From Haloarcula sebkhae (lineage in GTDB: Archaea; Halobacteriota; Halobacteria; Halobacteriales; Haloarculaceae), in contig NZ_BMPD01000001.1 of assembly GCF_014647415.1 (NCBI RefSeq), positions 620,001-684,000 on the forward strand: DNA of 64,000 nt, written 5' to 3'. Position 1 is the stretch's first letter. The number at the start of each line of letters is the position of its first letter. The notes under the pieces are model-generated. The model was not told where the DNA came from, ran no database searches, and was given only the letters and a program-made list of their open reading frames with translations. The position numbers and the translations under genes were made by a program. This document shows, piece by piece, positions 8,203 through 16,140 of the stretch.

Positions 8203-8482
8203 AATCAGACATATAATTCGCTGATATAAATAGTCTCAAACAGGTGAAGACGAGAGCTTTCTGTTCAAAACAACTGTGCGGTGTATTTTGATGATGTGGC
8301 CTTAGCCACACCTCTAAACGGAATCACAACCCCCCGGGTTTGATTCCGTTCGGGCGATGACCGGGCCATTGGCTCGGTCGAGCCACGATCACGTCGGCGA
8401 CCGTGCCGGACAGGGAAGGGAAACGGCAAAACAAGCGGTTTTTCGGGGTGCTGAACAGTGATGCCTCTCAGCAGGCGGGCCG
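8203..8482. other. Intergenic region with two hairpins, origin candidate
   Basis: I see no convincing gene in this 280-bp stretch. It holds a hairpin TGTGGC/GCCACA with loop CTTA (8295-8310). Six bases later comes a second stem with arms AACGGAATCA (8317-8326) and TGATTCCGTT (8341-8350), extended inward by AACCC/GGGTT with a one-base bulge. It lies directly downstream of the putative replication gene. It could be a terminator for that gene or an origin. Confidence 0.45.
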
Positions 8483-10099
8483 CTACCCGGTGGCGAGCCA
8501 GCGCCAGGCCGTCCCTCGCGATCCGTCCGCGAGCTGCACCCGGGCCTGCCGGTAGCGCTCTTCGGGCATTCCGGCATCTTTCCAAACCCGGAAGCCTTCG
8601 CGAATCGCCTTCCCGTGCTTCTCGATCTCCCCGAACCGCAGGGTCATCTGTGCCTCGCGAGCGTCGTTCACATCGACACCGTGGCGGGCGGCCCATGCGA
8701 TGAACGCGCTCATCGTATTCTCCAGCCCACGCTCGGCGGCTTCTGCGGCCTTCGCGGCGGTGTCAACAGCACGGCGAGTGGCTTCACGCGCCTCGTCAAC
8801 CGCTACATGAACCATCTCTGCGACGTACTCCGACCGGAGCGACACGTCGGCATAGTCCGAGATCACCAAGTCTTCCATCTCTCGAAGCGCTCGCCGAACA
8901 CTTTCAACATGACGGCCGTACTCGTCTGCGATATCCGCCGGAGCAACCTGCCCACCGTCTGCTACCAGCATCTCCAGGGCTTCCCACTGTACCGGCGAGA
9001 GCCCATCTGAAAGGTGGCGCACCACGACACTCTCCTGTTTCTGCTCAACTCGCGTTAGATCCAAGCCCACCGGCTCAGGACCGGAGTGGTCAACCTCCGG
9101 TTCGAAGTATGAATCTTCGACAAATGGGCCAGAACCCGACGGAGCGATGTCGATACCCGCATCGGCCAGTACCGACAGCACAGTCTGATCTAACTCCCGT
9201 TCCAGCGTCTCCAAGTCGCGCCATCGGACAGTCTCATCATCATCCAGCAGCGATGCCTGCAGAGATGAACCCACTTTCGGGTGCGATAGCGGGTGATCGT
9301 CGGGCACAGACAGCGCCTCACGGGCGTAGTAGTGCTTCACCTCCTTGGGGAGGTGATGGTCAGGGAATGCCTCTCGAATCCGCTTCGGGCCGAGTGTGGC
9401 CGTGTGGTAGTATCCTGGCAGGTTCCGGCCGCGCTCATCGTCATCGTTCTGGACGATCTTCCGATAGCCGCAGCGGTCGGATTCCAACAGGTGACCCATC
9501 GCCGCAATCGGCCCATCGCGAGCGTGAACCGGCCCACTGGCGTCCCGATGAACTCGGGCGTACTTCTCTGCGTCCTGCACGTTGCTGTAGGGATGTGGCT
9601 CCTCGAAGTACCGACCGGTGACGCCGACCTCAATAGCCGCCCGCTGCAGTAGCTCAGGATATCGGTGAAACGCGATATTCGACCCTTTCACGCGGACGTT
9701 CACACCTTCACCGAAGCCGTCCGGCACGGGGATCTCGATACGGCTTCCATCGTCACGCTCGCCTTGCATCCCGGGCCAGCGTGGCGCAACGTGGGCTACG
9801 AAATCCTGCTGACCGACCGAATCTTCATCTGGATGGCGGGCAACCTTCAGCCGGTATTCACGCATATTCTGCAGCTGCCAGTCCGTTCCCTGTGGCGTCC
9901 GCTCGCCGGGGTGAACGATATTGCTGTCCTGGTAGGAAAGGCGAACGACCCACCGCTCGCCATCCTGCAGGAACTCGCCGCTCTTTGACCCCTCACCAGC
10001 CTTCACCTCACTGTCCAGTGCGAAAAACGGCGCAAGGCCGTCGCTATTGAACAGGAGATTGGCGTGGAGTTCGTGAGGGGCCAGCCCTATCGTTCGCAT
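8483..10099 (-). CDS. Large provirus protein, candidate replication protein
   Basis: The 538-residue acidic protein begins MRTIGLAPHELHANLLFN. Its first 330 residues form an uncharacterised domain with several conserved-looking aromatic and His motifs (PHPYSNVQDAEKY, GYYHTATLGPKRI, DHHLPKEVKHYYARE). Residues about 368-425 form a winged-helix-like segment (LSPVQWEALEMLVADGG, ADIADEYGRHVESVRRAL), followed by an Ala/Glu-rich coiled-coil stretch. I recall this as a DUF7845-like family that is common in haloarchaeal plasmids and proviruses. Position in the leftward early cluster, the HTH and adjacent hairpins suggest initiation of replication, but no catalytic motif proves it. The ATG overlaps the end of the 52-residue upstream ORF. 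Confidence 0.6.
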   Translation of the reverse strand: MRTIGLAPHELHANLLFNSDGLAPFFALDSEVKAGEGSKSGEFLQDGERWVVRLSYQDSNIVHPGERTPQGTDWQLQNMREYRLKVARHPDEDSVGQQDFVAHVAPRWPGMQGERDDGSRIEIPVPDGFGEGVNVRVKGSNIAFHRYPELLQRAAIEVGVTGRYFEEPHPYSNVQDAEKYARVHRDASGPVHARDGPIAAMGHLLESDRCGYRKIVQNDDDERGRNLPGYYHTATLGPKRIREAFPDHHLPKEVKHYYAREALSVPDDHPLSHPKVGSSLQASLLDDDETVRWRDLETLERELDQTVLSVLADAGIDIAPSGSGPFVEDSYFEPEVDHSGPEPVGLDLTRVEQKQESVVVRHLSDGLSPVQWEALEMLVADGGQVAPADIADEYGRHVESVRRALREMEDLVISDYADVSLRSEYVAEMVHVAVDEAREATRRAVDTAAKAAEAAERGLENTMSAFIAWAARHGVDVNDAREAQMTLRFGEIEKHGKAIREGFRVWKDAGMPEERYRQARVQLADGSRGTAWRWLATG

Positions 10100-10245
10100 C
10101 GCCCCCCGTCAATCTTGACGGCGGCCACCGCCCGCTCGACCTCGGCCTGACTCTCCGCAAGCGGTTGGAAATTTGTCCAGTCAAAATGAAGGGGTTCACC
10201 CTCTTCTACGTCGTACAGTTCTGAGGCGCGGACGAATCCAGTCAC
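10087..10245 (-). CDS. 52-residue protein in overlapping early cluster
   Basis: A GTG at 10245 overlaps the stop of the upstream HTH gene (GTGA), and the frame runs 52 codons to TAG at 10087-10089, overlapping the start of the large downstream gene by 13 bases. The product (VTGFVRASELYDVEEGEP at its start) is acidic, with no Cys pair or membrane segment. Both junctions overlap and no other frame fills this gap, so it is likely translated. Function unknown. Confidence 0.5.
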   Translation of the reverse strand: MTGFVRASELYDVEEGEPLHFDWTNFQPLAESQAEVERAVAAVKIDGGRCER

Positions 10246-10439
10246 GCCGGAACCACCTCCAGTTTCTCACGAGCACGACCAAGGAGGTTGCCCACAGTAC
10301 CGGGAGAACGGCCAGTCTTCCGGGCGTATTCCCGTGGCCCATACTGCCCCATGCCCACAGCCTCGTACACCTCTTGCTCGGCGTCAGTCAGTGGCGACAG
10401 GTCGGGTTCGTAATCGAAGAGTGACGACTGTGGGCTCAC
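10242..10439 (-). CDS. Small HTH protein
   Basis: The 65-residue protein starts at a GTG that overlaps the upstream stop (GTGA). Its C-terminal half reads YGPREYARKTGRSPGTVGNL, a helix-turn-helix like the sigma-70 region 4/LuxR type: a helix, then a turn after KTGRS, then the recognition helix GTVGNLLGRAREKL. The N-terminal part (LTDAEQEVYEAVGMG) forms the preceding helix. It belongs to the leftward early cluster of the provirus, so a regulator of replication or lysogeny genes is a reasonable inference. Confidence 0.65.
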   Translation of the reverse strand: MSPQSSLFDYEPDLSPLTDAEQEVYEAVGMGQYGPREYARKTGRSPGTVGNLLGRAREKLEVVPA

Positions 10440-10699
10440 AGACTCTCACCCCCGTCAGTCCGGGCTTCCACTCGACCGCCCTGATTCCGTTGTGGCTGGT
10501 CTTCCGGATCAGGGTAATCGAGTTCTTTCCCAGCTGCAGTTCCCCGCGAGATACGGGGCATACAATCGCAGGCTGGACAGCGGTGAGCGATGTCATCGCC
10601 GTCGCCGAACGTCCGCCGGAAGTCACGCGAAACGTGCGCCCCGCAGTGCTGGCAGTTCGACTTCTCGATAGTTGCGCTCTCGACAAGTCGGTTACTCAA
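10436..10699 (-). CDS. Small zinc-finger protein
   Basis: The 87-residue protein has one C2C2 zinc finger: CQHCGAHV, then after about 17 residues CPACDCMP. Its acidic tail is Pro/Glu/Arg-rich. Single-finger proteins of this type (DUF7563-like, recalled) are common in haloarchaeal plasmids and viruses. The start is uncertain. The first codon assigned is TTG at 10699 and the frame stays open upstream without ATG or GTG to about 10,800. A TATA-like GTATAAAC at 10800-10808 could drive the cluster. It is the first gene of the leftward, overlap-coupled set running to 8483. Confidence 0.6.
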   Translation of the reverse strand: MSNRLVESATIEKSNCQHCGAHVSRDFRRTFGDGDDIAHRCPACDCMPRISRGTAAGKELDYPDPEDQPQRNQGGRVEARTDGGESL

Positions 10700-10890
10700 G
10701 AGAAACCACCCCCGCTCGGGAATCCGCCAATTCCTTCGCGAAATCGCAAGACTGCACCCCAGATGATGCGTAACCGTTCGTGGTTCGATTTGATTTCGAG
10801 TTTATACGCAGATGGGTCTGCGAGTAATATTCCAGTAGAAGCGCATAGCAGTCGCTTTTCAGGATAGTTCTACAGGACGAGATACCGCTA
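10700..10890. other. Provirus right edge, early promoter and putative attR side
   Basis: This is non-coding sequence between the first early gene and the 3' end of tRNA-Ala. A leftward TATA-like box lies at 10800-10808. Integrating elements commonly use a tRNA 3' end as attB, and the tRNA 3' end at 10891 faces the viral genes, so the junction is expected here. No second copy of the tRNA 3' sequence is seen between 1 and 10,890, so the other att site must lie left of the window. Confidence 0.45.
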
Positions 10891-10962
10891 TGGACTCGCC
10901 GGGATTTGAACCCGGGGCCTCTTCCTTGCGAAGGAAGCGATCTGCCACTGATCTACGAGCCC
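10891..10962 (-). tRNA. tRNA-Ala (anticodon CGC)
   Basis: The reverse strand folds into a full cloverleaf. The acceptor stem GGGCTCG pairs with CGAGTCC, the anticodon stem CTTCC/GGAAG encloses the loop TTCGCAA with anticodon CGC, and the T arm carries GGTTCAAATC. The discriminator base is A at 10891. No intron is present and the CCA end is not encoded. The gene lies 138 bp downstream of rps10 and is the likely integration target of the provirus. Confidence 0.96.
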
Positions 10963-11072
10963 GCGTGGTCTGCCACTCGAACGCGGAGTTATAAAAACCC
11001 TGCGCGTGAGAGCGGCCTTCGATAGCGATTCACACTGTCCCGGCCAGCGGTTCGGACGGGTGGCACACCGAC

Positions 11073-11091
11073 GCTGTCGCGAAGCGACAGC
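11073..11091 (-). terminator. Hairpin after rps10
   Basis: Exact 8-bp arms GCTGTCGC and GCGACAGC enclose a 3-nt loop, starting 9 bp past the rps10 stop. It could be a terminator or an RNA-processing structure between rps10 and tRNA-Ala. There is no clear T-run after it. Confidence 0.45.
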
Positions 11092-11100
11092 CCCCGGAGA

Positions 11101-11412
11101 TTAGTCCTCGAGGACGATCTCGATGGAGACGTCGTTGGGAACCTGGATGCGCATCAACTGGCGCAGTGCCCGTTCGTCGGCGTCGATATCGATGAGCCGC
11201 TTGTGGACGCGCATCTCCCAGTGTTCCCACGTCGCAGTCCCCTCACCGTCGGGGGACTTGCGGCTGGGAACCTCCAGCGTCTTGGTTGGGAGTGGAACAG
11301 GACCGGAGAGTTCGACACCGGTCTTGTTCGCGATCTCCCGTACGTCGGCGCAGATGTCGTCGAGGTCCTCGGGGCTTGTGCCCGCGAGCCGAACGCGTGC
11401 CTGCTGGGACAT
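11101..11412 (-). CDS. rps10: Ribosomal protein uS10
   Basis: The 103-residue protein starts [20 protein letters not shown] and ends with [15 protein letters not shown], typical of archaeal uS10. It also contains the conserved [20 protein letters not shown] loop that reaches into the head of the 30S subunit. The length fits the archaeal family. It follows the EF-1A gene with a 3-bp gap on the same strand, the standard archaeal tuf-rps10 order, so it is almost certainly co-transcribed from the EF-1A promoter. Confidence 0.97.
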   Translation of the reverse strand: MSQQARVRLAGTSPEDLDDICADVREIANKTGVELSGPVPLPTKTLEVPSRKSPDGEGTATWEHWEMRVHKRLIDIDADERALRQLMRIQVPNDVSIEIVLED

Positions 11413-11415
11413 ACG

Positions 11416-12681
11416 TTATCGCTCGTTGACGCTGAGGACTTTGCCGGCGGCGATGGTCTGACCCATGTCGCGGATAGCGAAGGAGCCGAGCTCCGGAATC
11501 TCGGAGGACGGCTCGATGCTGAGTGGCTTCTGTGGGCGGACCGTCACAACGGCAGCGTCCCCGTTCTGGATGAAGTCGGGGTTCTCCTCGGCGACCTCGC
11601 CGGAGGACGGGTCGATCTTCTTGTCGATGGACTCGACGGTACAGGCGACCTGTGCCGTGTGAGCGTGGAAGACCGGCGTGTAACCCTCAGTGATGACAGA
11701 CGGGTGCTGCATCACGACGATCTGGGCCTGAAAGGTCTCGGCGACCGATGGCGGGTCCTCGGCCGGACCACAGACGTCACCGCGTCGGATGTCGTCCTTG
11801 CCGACGCCGCGGACGTTGAACCCGACGTTGTCACCGGGCTCGGCCTTCGGAACTTCCTCGTGGTGCATCTCGACGGTCTTCACTTCACCGGAGACGTCAG
11901 ACGGCTGGAAGCTGACGTTGTCGCCGGTGTTCAGGATACCCGTCTCGACACGGCCAACCGGGACCGTACCGATACCGGAGATGGTGTAGACGTCCTGAAT
12001 CGGCAGTCGGAGCGGCGCGTCCGTCGGCGGCTCCGGAGCCGGCAGGTTGTTGAGTGCTTCCAGCAGGATTTCGCCGTCGTACCAGTCCGTGTTCTCGGAC
12101 TCCTCGGCGACATTGTCGCCTTCGAACGCCGAGAGCGGAATGAACTTGGCGTTGTCAGGGTCGAAGCGGACCTGAGTGAGGAGATCCTTGACCTCTTCGA
12201 CGACCTGCTTGTACTCAGACTCGCCGTAGTCGACGAGGTCCATCTTGTTGACACCGACGACGAGTTCGCCGATGCCCAGGGTGCGGGCCAGGAACACGTG
12301 CTCCTGGGTCTGCGGCTGGACACCGTCGTCGGCGGCGACGACCAGGACGGCGTTGTCGGCCTGGGACGCGCCGGTAATCATGTTCTTCACGAAGTCGCGG
12401 TGACCAGGACAGTCCACGATGGTGAAATCGTAGGCGTCAGTGCTGAATTCCTGGTGGGCGATGTCGATGGTGACACCACGCTCACGCTCTTCGGCGAGGT
12501 TATCCATGACGTAGGCGAACTCGAATCCGCCCTTGCCCTTCTCTTCGGCTTCTTCCTTGTGCTGTTCGATGACGTGCTCCGGTACCGATCCTGTCTCGTA
12601 CAGGAGTCGGCCGACGAGCGTGCTTTTCCCGTGGTCGACGTGACCGATGATGGCCAGGTTCTGGTGTTGTTCGTCGCTCAT
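11416..12681 (-). CDS. tuf: Translation elongation factor EF-1A
   Basis: The 421-residue GTPase delivers aminoacyl-tRNA to the ribosome. The G motifs are in order: GHVDHGKST (about 13-21), [15 protein letters not shown], and the switch region with the [14 protein letters not shown] sequence. Domains 2 and 3 follow, ending in [12 protein letters not shown]. Length and order are normal for halophilic archaea. The gene opens the tuf-rps10 operon. A TATA box (GTTTTATGAA on this strand, 12731-12740) lies about 50-60 nt upstream, implying a leader of about 30 nt. A long opposite-strand frame across this gene is a composition artefact. Confidence 0.98.
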   Translation of the reverse strand: MSDEQHQNLAIIGHVDHGKSTLVGRLLYETGSVPEHVIEQHKEEAEEKGKGGFEFAYVMDNLAEERERGVTIDIAHQEFSTDAYDFTIVDCPGHRDFVKNMITGASQADNAVLVVAADDGVQPQTQEHVFLARTLGIGELVVGVNKMDLVDYGESEYKQVVEEVKDLLTQVRFDPDNAKFIPLSAFEGDNVAEESENTDWYDGEILLEALNNLPAPEPPTDAPLRLPIQDVYTISGIGTVPVGRVETGILNTGDNVSFQPSDVSGEVKTVEMHHEEVPKAEPGDNVGFNVRGVGKDDIRRGDVCGPAEDPPSVAETFQAQIVVMQHPSVITEGYTPVFHAHTAQVACTVESIDKKIDPSSGEVAEENPDFIQNGDAAVVTVRPQKPLSIEPSSEIPELGSFAIRDMGQTIAAGKVLSVNER

Positions 12682-12730
12682 TGTTATCTCTCACGCGCAG
12701 AGGCGCTGTATCGGGTTTATTAGCTGGTGG

Positions 12731-12740
12731 TTCATAAAAC
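12731..12740 (-). promoter_or_regulatory. TATA box of tuf-rps10
   Basis: The leftward strand reads GTTTTATGAA, preceded by a purine-rich CGAAATC that could serve as a BRE. It is the only strong TATA-like element in the 275-bp gap upstream of EF-1A. Confidence 0.5.
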
Positions 12741-12956
12741 GATTTCGAAAGCGTGTAAGCGTCAGCCCGTCGCTTTCTTGCGATTCGGCACGCCATGCCA
12801 TGGTAGTGTGACACCCGATGACTTGGTGTGAGAGACTACTGATACCGGCAGTCACAACCGGATCAGTGTCTTTCGGAGTGGCAAACGGAACTGGTGGGTG
12901 GGAAAGGCAGCGAATGCGAGAAACGACGCGGCCGCGTTAGAAATCCTGCTGTCCTG

Positions 12957-13901
12957 TTACAGCCGGCCGATATCGGCAAGCACCGCGCTCGCCGTCTCCG
13001 GACCGCCAGCGCCGCGACCGGAAATGTTGAGCTGGCCGGCGTGCTCGGTCTCCAGTTGGGCAATGTTCCGGGTTCCAGAGACAGCGAGCGGCGCATTGTC
13101 CGGCACAAGTCGCGGGCCGACACGGACAGAGCCCTCGACGACCTCAGCGATGAGTCGGACAGTCCGGCCGTCCGCCCGGGCGAGTTCGAGCGCGCTGCCA
13201 GAGATTTCTTGAATTCCCTCGACCTCGGCATCGTCGAGCGTGTACTCCGTTTCGTCGTCTGACAGGACGTTCGCAATGATGACGCCTTTCAGCGCTGCGT
13301 CGGTCCCGTCTACGTCGAAGGTCGGGTCGGCTTCGGCGACGCCCAGATCCTGCGCTTCCGCGAGAACGTGTTCGTAATCCAGACCCTCGGTCGCCATCCG
13401 CGAGAGGATGAAGTTCGCCGTGCCGTTGAGCACGCCGCGAACGGCGGTGATGTGGCTCGGGTCGAAGTCGTCGATAGTCGAGAGAATCGGCATCGCACCG
13501 CCGACGGTCGCCTCGAACAGCACGGACCCCTCGCTTTCGTGTTCTAGCGAGCGAACGTCCGCGTACCGTTCGGCGACCGGACCTTTGTTCGCCAGCACGG
13601 CGTGGCGGTCCCGTTCGAGGGCGGCTTGGACGTGGCTAAAGCCCGGTTCGGCGTCGCCGAGCGTCGTCGGCGTCGCCTCGACGAGCACGTCGTACTCGGC
13701 CGAAAGCGCGTCCTCGGGTGCGTCGCTCCCGACGATACCGTCGGTTCGCTTCCGGTCGAGGACCGCAGCAGTGTCGATACCGGCGCTATCGATGACGGCG
13801 CTGCTGGAATCGGCAAACGCAGTAACCGAATGGCCGTGGTCGCTCGCCAGTTCGACGACGGCGGAGCCGACGGCACCGGCTCCGATAACGGCGAGCCTCA
13901 T
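12957..13901 (-). CDS. hom: Homoserine dehydrogenase
   Basis: The 314-residue enzyme reduces aspartate semialdehyde to homoserine for threonine and methionine synthesis. The N-terminal Rossmann motif VIGAGAVGSAVVELA is clear, followed by the conserved catalytic-domain signature GVLNGTANFILSRM and the DLGVAEADPTFDVDGTDAA segment. It is a short, monofunctional form without a C-terminal ACT domain. That domain is supplied by the preceding gene, whose stop overlaps this start by 4 bp (13898-13901). The two are therefore probably a regulatory and catalytic pair. Confidence 0.93.
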   Translation of the reverse strand: MRLAVIGAGAVGSAVVELASDHGHSVTAFADSSSAVIDSAGIDTAAVLDRKRTDGIVGSDAPEDALSAEYDVLVEATPTTLGDAEPGFSHVQAALERDRHAVLANKGPVAERYADVRSLEHESEGSVLFEATVGGAMPILSTIDDFDPSHITAVRGVLNGTANFILSRMATEGLDYEHVLAEAQDLGVAEADPTFDVDGTDAALKGVIIANVLSDDETEYTLDDAEVEGIQEISGSALELARADGRTVRLIAEVVEGSVRVGPRLVPDNAPLAVSGTRNIAQLETEHAGQLNISGRGAGGPETASAVLADIGRL

Positions 13902-14431
13902 GCGTCACCTCCCGCAGCGAGGGGTTCGATGACGTGGAGCCCCTTCTCGTCGGCGACGGTACGGATGGACCGCATCGCCTCGTCGACCGCTCCCTCCTCG
14001 GTCGCCAGTCGGATGCGCGCGCTGGAGGCATCGTCCGTTCCCCCCGGTGCCGACAGCGAGAGGTCGGTCACGGTCGCGTCTGTGGATTCGTGGATCCGCG
14101 AGAGTGTGTCGGAGAGGTCAGTGTTGACGAGGTGACCTGTGAGAATAATCGTCAGCGCCTCGCTGTACTGCTCGGCCCCGGCCTGAATAACGTTGATGCC
14201 CGCGTCCCGGAGTGCGTCGACGATCCCGTCGAACCGCTCGGGGGTCGCCTCCAGATCGACCTCCACGGGGATGTGGCCCCGCGGGGTCACGTTCCCCCGT
14301 TCGTGGAAGATAGAGAGGAGGTTCCCGCCGTTGTTGGCGATGGGCTCGAGCGCCCGCAACAGTTCGCCCGGTTCGTCGACCAGTTCCAGCCGAACTGTGT
14401 AGGACCGTACCTCGTCGGTCGAGTCGCTCAT
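13898..14431 (-). CDS. ACT-domain regulatory protein
   Basis: The 177-residue protein begins MSDSTDEVRSYTVRLELVDE. It holds an ACT fold in the first half (VRLELVDEPGELLRALEPIA, NGGNLLSIFHERG) and a second ACT-like half from about residue 95 (LTIILTGHLVNTDLSDTLSRI). ACT domains bind amino acids and regulate metabolic enzymes. It overlaps the homoserine dehydrogenase gene by 4 bp, and that enzyme lacks its own ACT domain, so it is probably the detached feedback-regulation module of the threonine/methionine branch. Ligand not shown by sequence. Confidence 0.85.
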   Translation of the reverse strand: MSDSTDEVRSYTVRLELVDEPGELLRALEPIANNGGNLLSIFHERGNVTPRGHIPVEVDLEATPERFDGIVDALRDAGINVIQAGAEQYSEALTIILTGHLVNTDLSDTLSRIHESTDATVTDLSLSAPGGTDDASSARIRLATEEGAVDEAMRSIRTVADEKGLHVIEPLAAGGDA

Positions 14432-14510
14432 CGCCCGCTCACCTCCTGAGTATCTCGGCTCATTGTGGATGACTCAGCAGGGGCACGTATAAGAAACCGT
14501 TCGTTTGGTC

Positions 14511-14732
14511 TCACGGGAGAAAGCGGTCGTACAGGTCGTCGATCCATTCATTGTACGCTTCGCCACGAGTCGATCCCCAGGGGTTGCGGGAGAAGTAGTA
14601 CATCGCCGCGAACATCCCCGCAAGCGTCAGCGCCAGCCCCGTCGGCAGAACGAAACTCCAGATGAACGTCGACGTGCCGGCGATGACAGCAGCCACAAGA
14701 AGGTCCACAATCTGATGCAGGCGGTCGCTCAT
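14511..14732 (-). CDS. Small two-helix membrane protein
   Basis: The 73-residue protein starts at the ATG at 14732 (MSDRLHQIVDLLVAAV). A longer frame upstream to 14822 is rejected because its extension is not protein-like. Two membrane helices (about residues 8-25 and 28-46) are followed by a conserved-looking hydrophilic tail (YYFSRNPWGSTRGEAYNEW). Short membrane proteins of this kind are common in haloarchaea. Function unknown. Confidence 0.7.
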   Translation of the reverse strand: MSDRLHQIVDLLVAAVIAGTSTFIWSFVLPTGLALTLAGMFAAMYYFSRNPWGSTRGEAYNEWIDDLYDRFLP

Positions 14733-14831
14733 ATCTGGCCGTTCGACGCCGGACGACCTAAGCGTGGGGCCTGCCTCCGTCGAGACAATTGATGACAAGG
14801 GAACGCTACGTTTTTTTCGCACCGGTGAAGC

Positions 14832-15938
14832 GTGTCGTATGTGTACGCCCTCCAGTCATCACCGATAGCGATAGGGACGGCGGTGTTCCTCGTCGGTGTC
14901 CTCGCCGTCGTCGGAATCGTCCTCGGCGCACTCGGAAGTGCAGTCGTACGGCGCCTCTCGAATCCGGTCACCAGATATCGGCAGCTATATCTCTGGGTTT
15001 TGCTGCCGTTCGCACTGCTGTCGTGGGTCGTCTTTCTGTCCCTCGGACTCGGCCACTTGGTTCCCGGCGGACAGACCGGAGTCGTTGGAGCAGTGCTGGC
15101 GACGTTCACCGAGTTGCTCGCCGCCGGCATCATCTGGCTGGCCGCCTACGCACCAACTGTCCCGGGCGTCCGCAACGTTCGGGACATCAAACTCTCGACT
15201 GGCCGTGCAGTCATCCGAATGGGACGGTACGTCCTCGGAATCACTGCGTTGGTGACTGTCGCCGTGGTACCCGTTGAACTCGGACTGTCGTCAGTCGGGC
15301 TGCTGGCGCTCGTTACCGTTTTCGTTGTCACCGTACAGGCCGCCTCCCCGTGGTTCATTACGCTAATTCGGTCGGTCGATAGACCGGACGAACCGACAGC
15401 GGAGACATTAGAGCGACTCCAAGAGCGTGCGGGACTTACTGTCCGAGACGTTCGAATTTTCGACACCGAACAAGAGAGGACTGCGAGCCTGACCGTTCGC
15501 GGCGTTTCTGGGTATCGTCGCCTGTTCGTGACTATCACGTTCCTCGACATGTTCGACGACGAAACGGCAGCGGCCCTCCTTGCGGTTCAGGCCGGCCGCC
15601 AGAACGCCCGAGTGCTTGCCCGAGTCATGGTGGGCCTGCTTATTACAGTCGTCCCGCTGTTCGTGGCACTGGCAGACATCGGCCCGCTGTGGCCTCTCGT
15701 CGGCGTGAGTCTCGGACTCGCCATCGCAAGCCTGTGGGTCACTCGCCGCGGCGTCCGGGCAGCCGACGACTACGCGGCCGAGCGCGTTGGCCCGGAGACC
15801 GTCGCGGACGCTCTCGAACGGTACGCCGACGTCCACGACATTGAACCGTCCCGACGACGACTCGCGAACCCGTTCTCGAGATCGCCGCCGCTGGGGAACC
15901 GAATCGACCGATTGCGGGCGCAGGCAGAAGCGGAATAG
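14832..15938 (+). CDS. M48-like membrane protein lacking the zinc site
   Basis: The 368-residue protein starts at GTG 14832 and has about four N-terminal membrane helices (about 10-33, 52-75, 85-107 and 130-172) and two more near 265-310. The soluble regions align by eye with M48 peptidases (HtpX/Ste24 type): FDTEQERTASLTVRGVSGYRRL, then FLDMFDDETAAALLAVQAGRQ where active members have HExxH, then ADDYAAERVGPE for the third-ligand helix, and SPPLGNRIDRLRA at the end. The zinc-binding His residues are replaced (QAGRQ), so it is probably not a protease. A chaperone-like or regulatory pseudo-enzyme role is possible. Confidence 0.65.
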   Translation: MSYVYALQSSPIAIGTAVFLVGVLAVVGIVLGALGSAVVRRLSNPVTRYRQLYLWVLLPFALLSWVVFLSLGLGHLVPGGQTGVVGAVLATFTELLAAGIIWLAAYAPTVPGVRNVRDIKLSTGRAVIRMGRYVLGITALVTVAVVPVELGLSSVGLLALVTVFVVTVQAASPWFITLIRSVDRPDEPTAETLERLQERAGLTVRDVRIFDTEQERTASLTVRGVSGYRRLFVTITFLDMFDDETAAALLAVQAGRQNARVLARVMVGLLITVVPLFVALADIGPLWPLVGVSLGLAIASLWVTRRGVRAADDYAAERVGPETVADALERYADVHDIEPSRRRLANPFSRSPPLGNRIDRLRAQAEAE

Positions 15939-15991
15939 CCGAAAACGAGTACAGACGCAGTGAAATCAGACGAGGCGGAGCGGACACGCAT

Positions 15992-16111
15992 ACCGCGCGA
16001 GCGGAGCGAGCGCGGTTTCACTCCGAGCGCGTTCGCAGAACGCGACTCGGAGGTCGTTTTTAGCGTAGATTTTTACGAACCCGCTCCCCGCAGCGCGCTC
16101 ACAGAGCGCGC
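15992..16111. terminator. Hairpin cluster between convergent genes
   Basis: Three exact inverted repeats lie between the M48-like gene and EF-2. They are ACCGCGC/GCGCGGT (15992-16016), a 13-bp stem with one extra base CTCCGAG-CGCGTT/AACGCG-A-CTCGGAG (16021-16052) followed by gtcgttttta, and GCGCGCTC/GAGCGCGC (16093-16111). The middle one with its T-run fits a rightward terminator. The last lies about 30 bp past the EF-2 stop, which is itself followed by CTTTTTAC on the leftward strand. Confidence 0.6.
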
Positions 16112-16140
16112 GAGGAGAGGGGGGTGACGTAAAAAGGTAC

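Noticed and set aside
11203-12723. 506-codon rightward frame over EF-1A and rps10
   Set aside because: It lies entirely opposite well-conserved genes; long antisense frames are usual in GC-rich sequence and it has no recognisable protein features.
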